From positions 42,835 to 106,834 of the forward strand of contig QCWI01000014.1 of NCBI GenBank assembly GCA_003149635.1: a stretch of 64,000 bases of DNA. The letters run 5' to 3'. Positions 47,364 to 56,712 of the stretch are shown in pieces. A program made the position numbers and the translations under genes. The notes under the pieces were generated by a model that saw only the letters and a program-made list of their open reading frames with translations, did no database searches and had not been told where the DNA came from. The stretch's first letter is position 1; every line of letters starts with the position of its first letter. The DNA comes from Fluviicola sp. XM-24bin1 (GTDB taxonomy: Bacteria; Bacteroidota; Bacteroidia; Flavobacteriales_D; Crocinitomicaceae).

Positions 47364-48283
47364 TTAATGCTGAACGATGATGTCAAAACTCCATTTCTCG
47401 AAATTAGTCTGGACTTCCAGCATGTAATTTCCCTCGGGGAGATCGGCTACATCCAGAAAGATCTCAGAGTTCGATACATTTTCGAAGTATCGTACACGCT
47501 GCCCTGTCATATTATATAAAGCCAATTTCTCAATAATATGGAATTCAGTTTTCTTCTCGGTAACTATGTTAATGCGATCATTCGCGGGATTCGGATAGAC
47601 CTCCATGTAGTCATCCGGTTTGATTTCATTAATTGTGTGCACCCAAGTCGGTTCGGAGAGAACGTTGTCGATCATCCAGCCGTCATTTGGAGTTGCCACC
47701 CCTCCCGTGCTGTCACTCACGAAAGTGTATCGAACTCTGAGATCTTCCTGGAGTCTCATCCATGACACATCGAAACACAACCAGACATTGCGCCAATTCG
47801 TATCCACGCCGACGAACCCTTCATCAATATTGGCTACCCAACCATAATTTTGCTGGTCGTATCCGAAGAAATTATAGACATAAGGATTGTAGAATGCATT
47901 GACCCATGTGGCGCCGCTATCGACAGAAACTTCAAGGATGCCGCTATCTCACGGGCCAAAATCTAATTTCTGTTCCCATTGAAATGCCCAGTTTCCAAAC
48001 CAGTTTTGAGGAGATTCTACTGTCGCCGTTACTCGAGAGGTATCCAAGGCAGGGTATGGAAGATGGTGTCGGTAACCAAAACGTTCGGTGCACTGTACGG
48101 ACTATCGAAGACAGCTTTCTGGGGAGGCCCAATTTGCCAAATGTTGTTGGGATTGGTGGTATCTATTTCGAATACAACAGAATTCCATGTAGCTGTGTCG
48201 GCACCGTCAAACTATTGGGTATAATATTGACCATAAGCGGTAAAGCCCCAAATTAGGAGCAAAGGGAATAGCAGAGTTTTCAT
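47364..48283 (-). pseudogene. Secreted T9SS protein, broken by two stops and a frameshift
   Basis: From ATG at 48283 the signal peptide and start of a secreted protein can be read (LLIWGFTAYGQYYTQ), then TAG at 48212-48214, then FDGADTATWN and WQIGPPQKAVFDSPYSAPN, familiar from Crocinitomicaceae T9SS proteins. A one-base loss near 48050-48057 shifts the frame, and TGA at 47949-47951 (likely a former CGA) interrupts the part before DSGILEVSVDSGATWV. The C-terminal part is intact, with a T9SS sorting domain (VYPNPANDRINIV ... LPEGNYMLEV). It lies three bases upstream of the broken peroxidase gene, so both decayed together. Confidence 0.88.
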
Positions 48284-48469
48284 TTACAAGCAGTTTCAGT
48301 TTGACTATGAAACGTGTGCTTGAAGGAATGGGTTGGGAAGAATGAAGAAATGTGAAAAATAAGTGATAATTATTGCCCAAATTCGACAACTCTAGAATTA
48401 TATATTTCTAAAATTTCAGTAATGCATTTTTTTTACTGGTATTCTATATGTCAGCGCTTATAAGCTAAT

Positions 48470-48991
48470 CTAGCGACGCCGCGCCCGATTCTCCGCCAGC
48501 TTTTCTGCCACTTTATTACGCAGGGGCACTTCCATCGCTTCAGAAATTACCTTTCCAGCTGTTTTCGCATCTGCATATTTGAAGAAACCGAAAATATGGA
48601 CATGATTGTCCAATGTGTCAATGGCAATGACATCATACGTTAATGATTTCGTTTTGTGCTCAGGCATTGGCAGTGCCCCGACTCCGCCACGGGAAGCCGT
48701 TTCCGTATGAATTTGAATCCGAATCTCAACAGATTGAGGAAGGTTCTTCCATTCACCAAGAACTAATGGGCCAAATTTCCCATACTTCCGATAACGCGAT
48801 GTTTCTTCATCGATTTCCAATCCGCTACTCGCAGAGAAAAGTAGAATCGCAACTGCAAAAATCACCAATCCAACGATTAAAGTTATGGAGGAACCATTAA
48901 CTCCGATCACCACGCAAACAAGTCCAGCGATTAACAGAAATACTCCCGGAATAAGAAAATTATTGACGATACCTTCGCTAATCCTTGTCAT
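48470..48991 (-). CDS. Small membrane protein of unknown function
   Basis: A 173-residue protein with two adjacent hydrophobic helices at the N-terminus (about 10-29 and 32-52), separated by a short NGSS turn, and a soluble C-terminal domain with a beta-hairpin pattern (SRYRKYGKFGPLVLGEWKNLP) and a Lys/Arg-rich end. Resembles small membrane-anchored PH-like domains, but this is uncertain. It is the last gene of the operon DUF4494-pdxH-M16, two bases after the peptidase gene. Confidence 0.7.
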   Translation of the reverse strand: MTRISEGIVNNFLIPGVFLLIAGLVCVVIGVNGSSITLIVGLVIFAVAILLFSASSGLEIDEETSRYRKYGKFGPLVLGEWKNLPQSVEIRIQIHTETASRGGVGALPMPEHKTKSLTYDVIAIDTLDNHVHIFGFFKYADAKTAGKVISEAMEVPLRNKVAEKLAENRARRR

Positions 48992-48993
48992 GG

Positions 48994-50235
48994 CTATTCG
49001 TAATCGTAAATCAACTCTCCGAATTGAACAGGATCGAAATGCGTTGCTGCTACTTGTCGGATTTCACCCGTCGTAATGGAATCAATCTGACGGTAAATCT
49101 CGGATACGGAATCTACTTTCCCGTGAATCAAAACGCTTTTGGCCAAACTGAACATCAATTCGAGATTGCTATCCAAAGACAGCGCAATGTGCCCTTTCAA
49201 CTGCTCCTTAGCATGATCCAATTCATCTTCTGTCAGACCTTTCTCACGAATAGCAGTCAATTCTTTATAAATTAAATCCAAAGCACGATCCAAATACTTT
49301 CGATCGGTACCCATATAAATGCTCCATAAGCCTGTATCCGAGTAGGATGTAAATCCGGCTTCTATATTATATGCGTATCCGTATTGTTCGCGAATGAGCA
49401 ATGTTAAGCGGGAGTTCAATGCTGGTCCACCTAAAACGTTGGTTAACAAGGTCATTGCGCGGCGGTTATCGTCATGATATGAAGGTGCTTGTCCTCCAAT
49501 AACCGTGTGCGTTTGATAATTGGCCTGTTTCTCGCGGATTTTAAATTGCTCGAAAGGATCTGGTTGTACTACGATATCGTGTACCTCTCCTCCATTCATC
49601 GATCCGAAGTCTTCTTCCAGTTGCTGAATCACCTCTTCAAAAGGCAAATCTCCAACGAATGAAAGTACCATGTTCGATGCTTTGAAAAAGCGACTCATGT
49701 AGCCTTTCAAATGCTCTCGATGAAATCCACTCACTGACTTCTTACTCCCCAGGGTATTATAACCTAGTGAGTGATCTTTGAAGACGTAGTTCTCGAAATC
49801 GTCGAAGATGCGTTCGGCTGGTGAGTCCAAATACGAGATAATTTCGTCCAATACGACCTCTCTCTCTTTGCTGATTTCATCTTCTGGAAACGACGCGTTT
49901 TGAACTATATCTCCCAAAAGCTCAGAAGCGATTCCAAAGTGTGATTTACGAAACGAGGTATGAATACAGATTTCCTCCTTGTTTGTATAAGCATTCAATT
50001 CTCCACCTACGGAATCAAGATCAGAGAAAATGTCAAGTGCTTTTCTTTTGTGGGTTCCTTTGAAGATGCAATGTTCGAGGAAGTGTGCCAATCCCTCTTC
50101 ATCGGGACGTTCGTAGCGAGACCCACCCAAAATCATCACCCCAAGATGTGCAACGAAAGCCTTGCGCTCAAGGTACACCAAACGCATTCCATTCGAAAAC
50201 GTATGGATTTTAGGGTAAATCTCGTAAGGGCTCAT
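48994..50235 (-). CDS. M16 family zinc peptidase
   Basis: A 413-residue peptidase of the pitrilysin/insulinase family. The inverted zinc motif is HFLEHCIFKGT (His-x-x-Glu-His, about 47-51), and a downstream Glu in EREVVLDEI is likely the third zinc ligand. GGELNAYTNKEEICIH is the usual adjacent signature. The second half is the structurally repeated inactive domain. No signal peptide is present, so it acts in the cytoplasm, in the manner of mitochondrial-type processing peptidases or YmxG. The start overlaps pdxH by four bases. Confidence 0.93.
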   Translation of the reverse strand: MSPYEIYPKIHTFSNGMRLVYLERKAFVAHLGVMILGGSRYERPDEEGLAHFLEHCIFKGTHKRKALDIFSDLDSVGGELNAYTNKEEICIHTSFRKSHFGIASELLGDIVQNASFPEDEISKEREVVLDEIISYLDSPAERIFDDFENYVFKDHSLGYNTLGSKKSVSGFHREHLKGYMSRFFKASNMVLSFVGDLPFEEVIQQLEEDFGSMNGGEVHDIVVQPDPFEQFKIREKQANYQTHTVIGGQAPSYHDDNRRAMTLLTNVLGGPALNSRLTLLIREQYGYAYNIEAGFTSYSDTGLWSIYMGTDRKYLDRALDLIYKELTAIREKGLTEDELDHAKEQLKGHIALSLDSNLELMFSLAKSVLIHGKVDSVSEIYRQIDSITTGEIRQVAATHFDPVQFGELIYDYE

Positions 50236-50885
50236 GGGTTGAGACGTTCAATTTTCCAGTTGGAATCTTCCTTTTTGAAAACTATTCGATCGTGCAAACG
50301 GGAAGGACGTCCTTGCCAGAATTCGAAAAGCGTCGGTTCGATCCAATATCCTCCCCAATATTCTGGTCGCGGCACTTCATTTGGAAATTTCGCTTCGAAT
50401 TCTTTCACGCGCTTGTCCAATTCTTCTCTGCTTGAGAGTAATTCACTTTGATAAGAAGCCCAAGCTCCAATTTTACTACCTCTTGGGCGAGAAGCAAAAT
50501 ACGCATCACTAATATCCGAAGGTACTTTGGAACAAATTCCTTGAACACGGATTTGACGTGACGATTTCGGCCAGAAGAAAAGCATGGAGACTTGAGAATT
50601 TTCGGCAATCTCTCCACCTTTCAAACTGCTGTAGTTTGTGTACAACACGAGCTTGCCATCAATATTATCCTTGAGATATACGATGCGTGATGAAGGTTGA
50701 CCATCCTGACTTACTGTAGAAAGCACGAAGGCATTCGGCTCTAGTTCCTCATTGGAAACGGCTTCTTCCGTCCAGACATTGAAGAGATCGTACGGATCGC
50801 TTCCCTCGAAACTTTCGAGATGTGCATTTTCGAACTCGTGATGTCCATCACGAAACGCGTCCATTATTTTGCTAATATCTCCCAA
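50232..50885 (-). CDS. pdxH: Pyridoxamine/pyridoxine 5'-phosphate oxidase
   Basis: A 217-residue FMN enzyme that makes pyridoxal 5'-phosphate. It has SRIVYLKDNIDGKLVLYTNYSSLKGGEI (FMN binding, about 62-90), FFWPKSSRQIRVQG (about 99-112), FASRPRGSKIGAWASYQS and the C-terminal PEYWGGYWIEPTLFEFWQGRPSRLHDR, all hallmarks of the family, and ends in ERLNP. It directly follows a DUF4494 gene (stop and start abut) and overlaps the M16 gene by four bases. Confidence 0.97.
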   Translation of the reverse strand: MGDISKIMDAFRDGHHEFENAHLESFEGSDPYDLFNVWTEEAVSNEELEPNAFVLSTVSQDGQPSSRIVYLKDNIDGKLVLYTNYSSLKGGEIAENSQVSMLFFWPKSSRQIRVQGICSKVPSDISDAYFASRPRGSKIGAWASYQSELLSSREELDKRVKEFEAKFPNEVPRPEYWGGYWIEPTLFEFWQGRPSRLHDRIVFKKEDSNWKIERLNP

Positions 50886-51512
50886 TTAATCCTCGTTTTC
50901 TTCCTCGTCTTCGTCCGCTTCGTAGTCGTCTTCGATTTCGCTGTCTCCTTCTTCCACATCCTCGTCTTCGTCTTCATCATCGACATCAGAACCTGATGCA
51001 GAGAAAACGGCTCCTCCTCCTGAAACTTCGTCTTCCTCCTCTTCTACTTCTTCGATGGGACGACGGCTGATCTCACGGTCTAAATTCTCCTGGAAAGGGA
51101 AAATCTCAACTATTGGCGAAATGATAATGGATGGAATTTCAAAATCTACCATTAAGCCTTGAAGACTTTCTTGTAGACGCTCATACGCCTCTTTCACAGA
51201 ATGCGCAGAAATAAGGAAATTCTGAGTGACTTTCTTCGACTTTTCTGAATCTGCATCAAAATTCTCGTATTTCACCTTCGCTTTGTACCAAACTTCGGCA
51301 TCATCGTACGCGAAAATGTCGTGAATTTCAGTTCGAGCGATTCCTGTAACGGCGAACTCACCTCGGATTACGGCTCCTAATTCTTCGTAGATTCTCGCTT
51401 CTGCGTCCGTGAAGGTCATTGCAGCAAGAAGGTAAGGTTCGGAAACGCGCTTCAACGCTCCGTTTTCAAGTTGTTTCGTGTATTTTACTTTGACTGTAAA
51501 CCAGTTGTTCAT
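50886..51512 (-). CDS. DUF4494-domain protein with long acidic tail
   Basis: A 208-residue protein. The first about 145 residues match DUF4494 (NWFTVKVKYTKQLENGALKRVSEPYLL, TDAEARIYEELG, VWYKAKVKYENFDADSEKSKKV), a small domain found almost only in Bacteroidota. The last about 60 residues are extremely acidic (DVDDEDEDEDVEEGDSEIED), which is not part of the core family. Function unknown. It heads the operon with pdxH and the M16 peptidase, and its stop abuts the pdxH start. Confidence 0.88.
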   Translation of the reverse strand: MNNWFTVKVKYTKQLENGALKRVSEPYLLAAMTFTDAEARIYEELGAVIRGEFAVTGIARTEIHDIFAYDDAEVWYKAKVKYENFDADSEKSKKVTQNFLISAHSVKEAYERLQESLQGLMVDFEIPSIIISPIVEIFPFQENLDREISRRPIEEVEEEEDEVSGGGAVFSASGSDVDDEDEDEDVEEGDSEIEDDYEADEDEEENED

Positions 51513-51596
51513 TCGTTCAAATTTAGGACTTCAAAAATACGCAGAAAGGGCGGTTTCGAAATGAACAAACGTGAAAAGTTATCTACAATTGGAAGA

Positions 51597-51765
51597 AAAA
51601 GATAAAAGATAAAAGAACAAAGACCGCTGCGCTCAAAGAGGAAAGAAGAAAGACTTAGTTTTGGTACTTTAACTATTCTTCGATAAGGAAATTTTAAGCC
51701 TTCCGAGATCAAGTCTAGGAGCGATCAAAGAGAGCGATCATTTGTCTTTGAGCGCAGCGGTCTTT
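51597..51765. repeat. Intergenic region with perfect 21-bp inverted repeat
   Basis: The 21 bases at 51619-51639 (containing GACCGCTGCGCTCAAAG) and 51745-51765 are exact reverse complements, separated by about 105 bases. Related copies occur in direct orientation at 26071-26165. Between the arms are purine-rich stretches and GATCAAAGAGAGCGATC. No coding capacity is seen. The element lies between the divergent-to-end genes at 51512 and 51774. Confidence 0.85.
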
Positions 51766-51773
51766 AGTCTCTT

Positions 51774-52853
51774 CTACTGTTGGTATTTCTTACCGTTTTG
51801 CAGAACGATGTACGATTTATTGAACAATTCAACAAGAACGGAATTGCCATAGATTTCGAAGGGTGCATCCAGTTGGTTGGTAATTTCAACGATTTTTCCG
51901 TCTTGAACAGCACTTACGCCACCCATCAAATTTCGGAACGCTAGCGTGCTGTTTTTCAACGCAAAGTCTTTGGGTACGTATTTCGCAACATCAATGCGTT
52001 GTCCATCAATAAACGCATACGCGAATCCATTTTCGACCCAATACACCACGTTGTCACGAACCGACCAAGTTGAAGCTCCAAAATTGGTCAACTGCGAAAT
52101 TTCTCCGTTGCGATACATCATCAAATCTCCGTTCAAATTCTCATATACCACGAGACCATTCCCCACCTTGTAATTGTTCATGTGGAAGCTCTCTACATCC
52201 AGAAATTGACCGTTTTCAAAAATGGCAAATGTCCCGTTGATAGGGTCGTTAAACGCCACCATGTCCGTTCCTCCATGGAAAATGTACGGATTGTGCCAAA
52301 CGTCCAATTCGTAGATCTGACCACGCCAGAACACCTTGTAAAAATCTCCGTTATCCTTAAATGCAACGATATTCTCTCCGATAAACTCAGGCATGTGCAA
52401 ATCAAAAGACGAAGCGATAAGTTCATGCACCTCGCCATTGTAATAAACACTCACCGTGTTCCATCGTAAATCTTGAAAAACAACCAGGCTATCCGTAACA
52501 ACGTATTGTCCGACTTGAAATGTCAAAGTCTGCTTGTTTCCGTTGTCCCATAAATTCAAAGTTGTTGCAATCTGCCATGTCAATAAGAAATCCGAAACGC
52601 GATATTCGGCTTCAACATTGGCCAATTGTTCTGGATTTCCGCCATTGTGTACCATGAGGTTGTTTCGCCAATCGTAATAGGCAACAACATTATCTCCTGC
52701 CTCATACTCTCTCACCGGTTGTAAACCTATACTCCGGAAGATTCCATTCTCGAAACTCTTCATGAGATTGTTAAAGTCTAACATTGGGAGAACGCTCTGA
52801 CTCCAGCTATGAGAGGCAGAAAAAAGTAGTACAATTAGGAGAATTCGCTTCAT
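51774..52853 (-). CDS. Exported repeat protein, probably beta-propeller-like
   Basis: A 359-residue protein with signal peptide ending in SHSWSQ. The mature part shows about six or seven repeats of about 45 residues with the form D-x-V-V/A-A/F-Y/F-x-D...V-x-x-G-x, for example DNVVAYYDWRNNLMVHNGG, TDSLVVFQDLRWNTVSVYYNG, ENIVAFKDNGDFYKVFWRG and TDMVAFNDPINGTFAIFENG. This suggests a beta-propeller. No T9SS domain, so probably periplasmic or released. Partner unknown. Confidence 0.78.
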   Translation of the reverse strand: MKRILLIVLLFSASHSWSQSVLPMLDFNNLMKSFENGIFRSIGLQPVREYEAGDNVVAYYDWRNNLMVHNGGNPEQLANVEAEYRVSDFLLTWQIATTLNLWDNGNKQTLTFQVGQYVVTDSLVVFQDLRWNTVSVYYNGEVHELIASSFDLHMPEFIGENIVAFKDNGDFYKVFWRGQIYELDVWHNPYIFHGGTDMVAFNDPINGTFAIFENGQFLDVESFHMNNYKVGNGLVVYENLNGDLMMYRNGEISQLTNFGASTWSVRDNVVYWVENGFAYAFIDGQRIDVAKYVPKDFALKNSTLAFRNLMGGVSAVQDGKIVEITNQLDAPFEIYGNSVLVELFNKSYIVLQNGKKYQQ

Positions 52854-52989
52854 AATTCGAAAGGTAGCAATTTTCAGACCAACCTGAAACTATGTTCTTT
52901 AACGCATTTTAAGGCGTAATATTCTCATACCGTTTGTAACGTTCCATGTCCGCCAATCCCATTCAAATGCTTTCAAACACTCTTTTTTC

Positions 52990-52997
52990 TTTCTTTG
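52990..52997 (+). promoter_or_regulatory. Possible -7 box upstream of the M16 operon
   Basis: TTTCTTTG followed by CACC is one base from the consensus TAnnTTTG, 24 bases before the ATG at 53021. This TTTGCACC context is common for Bacteroidota promoters. No -33 box was found at the expected distance. Confidence 0.4.
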
Positions 52998-53020
52998 CAC
53001 CATCTAAAATTTAACCAGGA

Positions 53021-54517
53021 ATGAAACACTTAATCATCACGGGACTCCTGATTTGCAGCGCATTTACAGGTTTTTCGCAAAGAGAAATAGAGTTCGTTGA
53101 ATACGATCTCGACAACGGAATGCACGTGATTTTACACAAGGAACCTGCGACTCCTATCGTAGCGGTTTCTGTATTGTATCACGTTGGATCCAAAAACGAA
53201 AATCCAGACAGAACAGGATTTGCACACTTTTTTGAGCACTTGTTGTTCGAAGGATCGGAAAACATCGATCGTGGTGAATACAGTGAATTGGTTGAGAAGA
53301 ACGGTGGAGCTTTGAACGCAAACACTTCCCAAGACCGAACGTTCTACTTCGAAATCTTGCCATCCAACCAATTGGAATTGGGACTTTGGTTAGAAAGCGA
53401 GCGTTTGTTGCATGCAAAAGTAGATAACACTGGTGTTGAAACGCAAAGAAGTGTTGTAAAAGAAGAAAAGCGCCAGCGTGTAGATAACTCGCCTTATGGA
53501 ACTTTCTTCACGCACATGTTTTCTGAAATGTTCAATGAGCACCCGTACCAATGGCAGCCGATTGGAAGCATGGAGCACTTGGATGCTGCCCAGGAAATTG
53601 ATTACATCAACTTCTACCGCACATTCTATGTTCCTTCCAACGCAACTTTGTCTATTGCAGGGGACATTGATATCGAAGAAACGAAAGCATGGATCGACAA
53701 GTACTTTGGATCTATTCCGAAAGGAGAAGCGATTAACTTGTACCGTGACTTTGTAACAATGGACGATGCGGCTTTCGAAGGAAAGTACGGAGTAGCAAAA
53801 TCAAAATTTGATAAAAACAACTTCGCAAATCCTACAGATTCGAAAGCAAAAGCCTTGATCAAGAAGTACGCAGCGATGGAGAATGAAATTCCTCGTCCTG
53901 AGAAAGTAAAAGAACAATTGTCTGAGGTTCGCACGAAAACTGTGTACGACAACATTCAGCTGCCAGGATTGTTCATTGGTTACCAACTCCCAGATCAAAC
54001 GCATGAAGACATGTATGCGATTCAAATGATGAATGACATCCTTTCTGGAGGTGCTTCATCTCGCATCAACAAATCAATTGTGGAGAAGCAGCAATTAGCA
54101 CAGTTTGCATTTGCATTCAACTTTGGATTGGAAGATGCAGGATTGGGAATGATGGCGGCATTGGCTCAGATTGATGAGAACATGACGAGCATGGAAATGT
54201 TGAACAAGATTCAGGAGGCTTTGGACGCTGAGATTGAGAAGATTCAAAACGAATTGGTAAGCGAGGAAGAATTCCAAAAAATCAGAAACCAATACGAGAA
54301 CGATTTCGTTTCATCGAACTCTTCAGTGGCTGGAATTGCTGAAAACTTAGCAAACAACCACGTGTACTTCGGAGACGCAGGATTGATTAACACTGAGTTG
54401 TCTCGTTACATGAAAGTGACGCGCGAAGATATCCAACGCGTGGCTCAGAAGTACCTTACGCAAAATGCACGCGTGATCTTGTACTACTTGCCAAAAGAGG
54501 ACGAACCGCAGAAATAA
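53021..54517 (+). CDS. M16 family zinc peptidase, exported, catalytic subunit
   Basis: A 498-residue exported peptidase with signal peptide ending in TGFSQ. The zinc motif HFFEHLLFEGSEN (His-x-x-Glu-His, about 68-72) and the conserved NGGALNANTSQDRTFYFEILP follow, with the third ligand Glu in VVKEEKRQRVDN. It forms the catalytic half of a pair with the next gene, as in other two-subunit M16 systems where one subunit keeps the zinc site. Both act outside the cytoplasm. The next gene begins 21 bases after its stop. Confidence 0.94.
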   Translation: MKHLIITGLLICSAFTGFSQREIEFVEYDLDNGMHVILHKEPATPIVAVSVLYHVGSKNENPDRTGFAHFFEHLLFEGSENIDRGEYSELVEKNGGALNANTSQDRTFYFEILPSNQLELGLWLESERLLHAKVDNTGVETQRSVVKEEKRQRVDNSPYGTFFTHMFSEMFNEHPYQWQPIGSMEHLDAAQEIDYINFYRTFYVPSNATLSIAGDIDIEETKAWIDKYFGSIPKGEAINLYRDFVTMDDAAFEGKYGVAKSKFDKNNFANPTDSKAKALIKKYAAMENEIPRPEKVKEQLSEVRTKTVYDNIQLPGLFIGYQLPDQTHEDMYAIQMMNDILSGGASSRINKSIVEKQQLAQFAFAFNFGLEDAGLGMMAALAQIDENMTSMEMLNKIQEALDAEIEKIQNELVSEEEFQKIRNQYENDFVSSNSSVAGIAENLANNHVYFGDAGLINTELSRYMKVTREDIQRVAQKYLTQNARVILYYLPKEDEPQK

Positions 54518-54538
54518 TTGAATTCTAGAAAAGACATT

Positions 54539-56623
54539 ATGAAAAGATATATTATAGCACTAGGATTGTTGTTGCCGACTTTAGGAATGGCACAATTGGA
54601 TCGCTCGGTTCGCCCGGAAGCTGGTCCTGCTCCTGAAATCAATATCGAAGACTCGAAAGTCTTCAAAATGGAAAACGGATTGACGGTAATTGTCTCTGAA
54701 GACGATAAATTACCGCGTGTTTCCTTCAACCTGGTAATGGGGAACACACCAAAAACCTACGGAGACATGGCCGGACTTCCTGAAATTGCAGGATCGTTGA
54801 TCATGTCAGGAACGGAATCACGTACCAAAGACGAATTGGATCGTGAAATCGATTACATCGGAGCGAGTTTGAGCGCTGATGAGAACTCTATCCGTTTGTC
54901 TTGTTTGACCAAGCACATGGACATGGGATTGACCTTGATGACGGACGTGTTAATGAACGCGAACTTCCCGGAAAAAGAGTTTGATCGTATCGTGAAATCA
55001 AACGAATCCAATCTTGCTGCAGCACAGTCTGACGCAGGTACGATGGTAAACAATGCTACATACGTGGCTAACTTCCCTGGATCTCACCCTTACGGTGAAG
55101 TAATGACGGAAGAATCATTGGACAACATCACCTTGGATGCAGTGAAAGATTACTACAGCAAGACTTTTACTCCGAATGGAGCATACTTGGTAGTTGTTGG
55201 TGATATCAAAGCGGATGATCTTAAAATGGCCTTGACAAAATACTTCGAAGGATGGTCTGGGCCAACTGCACATGATGCCAATCTTCCATCTGCGAATAGC
55301 AATGACGGAAGTCGTGTGATCTTCGTAAACAAAAACGGAGCCGTGCAGTCGGTAATCGCGATTTCATTCCCAATGGATCTTACGCCATCTCACCCGGATT
55401 ACTTGAAAGTTCGAGTGTTGAACGGAATCATGGGAGGTGGAGCTTTCGGAAACCGTTTGATGCAAAACTTGCGTGAAGACAAAGGATATACATATGGCTG
55501 TCGTTCAAGCGTATCAATTACAACAGACGGAAGCTGGTTCCAAGCCGGAGGTAACTTCCGAAATGAAGTAACCGATTCATCGATTACAGAGATTCTTTAC
55601 GAATTGGAGCGCATTGCTGATGGATTGGTTGAGGACGATGAATTGGCATTGACAAAAGCATCTATGGCGGGAAGTTTCGCTCGTTCCTTGGAAAGCCCTG
55701 CAACCGTAGCAAGATTTGCTTTAAACATTATCCGTTACGAATTACCAAAAGATTACTACCAAACATACCTTCAAAATCTAGATGCAATTACCAAAGAAGA
55801 CATTCTTGAGGTGGCTCAGAAGTACATGAAAGCCAACAAAGCGAACATCGTTGTGGTTGGTAACGAAGAGGTAGTAGATCTTTTGGTGAAATTCGATGCG
55901 GATGGTAAGATTGAGCGCATGGACGCTTTCGGACGTGAAGTTGTAGAACGTGAAGAAGCTGATATCACAGCAGAAGAATTGTTCGAGAAGCACGTAAACG
56001 CGGTTGCCATGGGAGTTACTGGAAAGAAATTGGACAAGAAATTGAAGAAGTTCAAGAACATGACCATCGTAACTGAAATGTCAAGTGCTCAGATGCCAGG
56101 AACCATGAAAAAGACTTCTGTTTGGTCTAACGACGGTAGCGAAGGAATGAAAATGGAATTCAATGGAATGACCATGCAAAAAGAATACTTCGACGGTGAG
56201 AAAGGAGGATCTTCTAACATGCAAACAGGAGCTTCTGAAATGACTGCTGAAGAAATTGCTGCTAAGAAGAAATCTCCAGGATTGATCCCTGAAATGTACT
56301 TCACGACATCTGGAATGGAATACGAGATGTTGGGTATGGAAGAATTCAATGGTGTGAAGTGTTACGTAGTAAAGATGAACGATGGCGAAAACGAGATGTT
56401 TGTGTACTACAATGCCGAAAACTACTTGAAGATGGGAATTTTAGCCATTCAGGAAGCTGGAGATCAAACTGCTGAAATCACTATGACATACGGCGATTAC
56501 AAAGAAACAAACGGATTCATGTTCCACACCAAAGAGAGCCTTAGCCTAAGCGGATTCTCAATGGAAGGAACGGTAAAAGAACGACTTGTAAACCAAGGGA
56601 TTTCTCTTGACGATTACAAGTAA
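54539..56623 (+). CDS. M16 family peptidase homologue, non-catalytic partner, with extra C-terminal domain
   Basis: A 694-residue protein starting at ATG 54539, with signal peptide ending in GMAQ; a TTG at 54518 is upstream in frame but adds no useful signal. The M16 part (about 20-450) aligns in pattern with the previous gene, but the HxxEH site is replaced (AGLPEIAGSLIMSG), so it lacks zinc ligands. A C-terminal domain (about 470-694) with a Met/Lys-rich beta pattern (TIVTEMSSAQMPGTMKK) resembles outer-membrane lipoprotein-sorting (LolA-like/DUF4292-like) folds; this is tentative. A strong terminator follows. Confidence 0.88.
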   Translation: MKRYIIALGLLLPTLGMAQLDRSVRPEAGPAPEINIEDSKVFKMENGLTVIVSEDDKLPRVSFNLVMGNTPKTYGDMAGLPEIAGSLIMSGTESRTKDELDREIDYIGASLSADENSIRLSCLTKHMDMGLTLMTDVLMNANFPEKEFDRIVKSNESNLAAAQSDAGTMVNNATYVANFPGSHPYGEVMTEESLDNITLDAVKDYYSKTFTPNGAYLVVVGDIKADDLKMALTKYFEGWSGPTAHDANLPSANSNDGSRVIFVNKNGAVQSVIAISFPMDLTPSHPDYLKVRVLNGIMGGGAFGNRLMQNLREDKGYTYGCRSSVSITTDGSWFQAGGNFRNEVTDSSITEILYELERIADGLVEDDELALTKASMAGSFARSLESPATVARFALNIIRYELPKDYYQTYLQNLDAITKEDILEVAQKYMKANKANIVVVGNEEVVDLLVKFDADGKIERMDAFGREVVEREEADITAEELFEKHVNAVAMGVTGKKLDKKLKKFKNMTIVTEMSSAQMPGTMKKTSVWSNDGSEGMKMEFNGMTMQKEYFDGEKGGSSNMQTGASEMTAEEIAAKKKSPGLIPEMYFTTSGMEYEMLGMEEFNGVKCYVVKMNDGENEMFVYYNAENYLKMGILAIQEAGDQTAEITMTYGDYKETNGFMFHTKESLSLSGFSMEGTVKERLVNQGISLDDYK

Positions 56624-56642
56624 GGATATATCCTTCTACTAT

Positions 56643-56676
56643 AAGCCCCTGACACTTCGGTGATCAGGGGCTTTTT
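56643..56676 (+). terminator. Intrinsic terminator
   Basis: Perfect stem AAGCCCCTGA / TCAGGGGCTT with an eleven-base loop and TTTTT. It ends the M16 operon. Confidence 0.93.
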
Positions 56677-56712
56677 CGTAACCTTTGGCCGCTACCTTGC
56701 GTATATGTGCGC

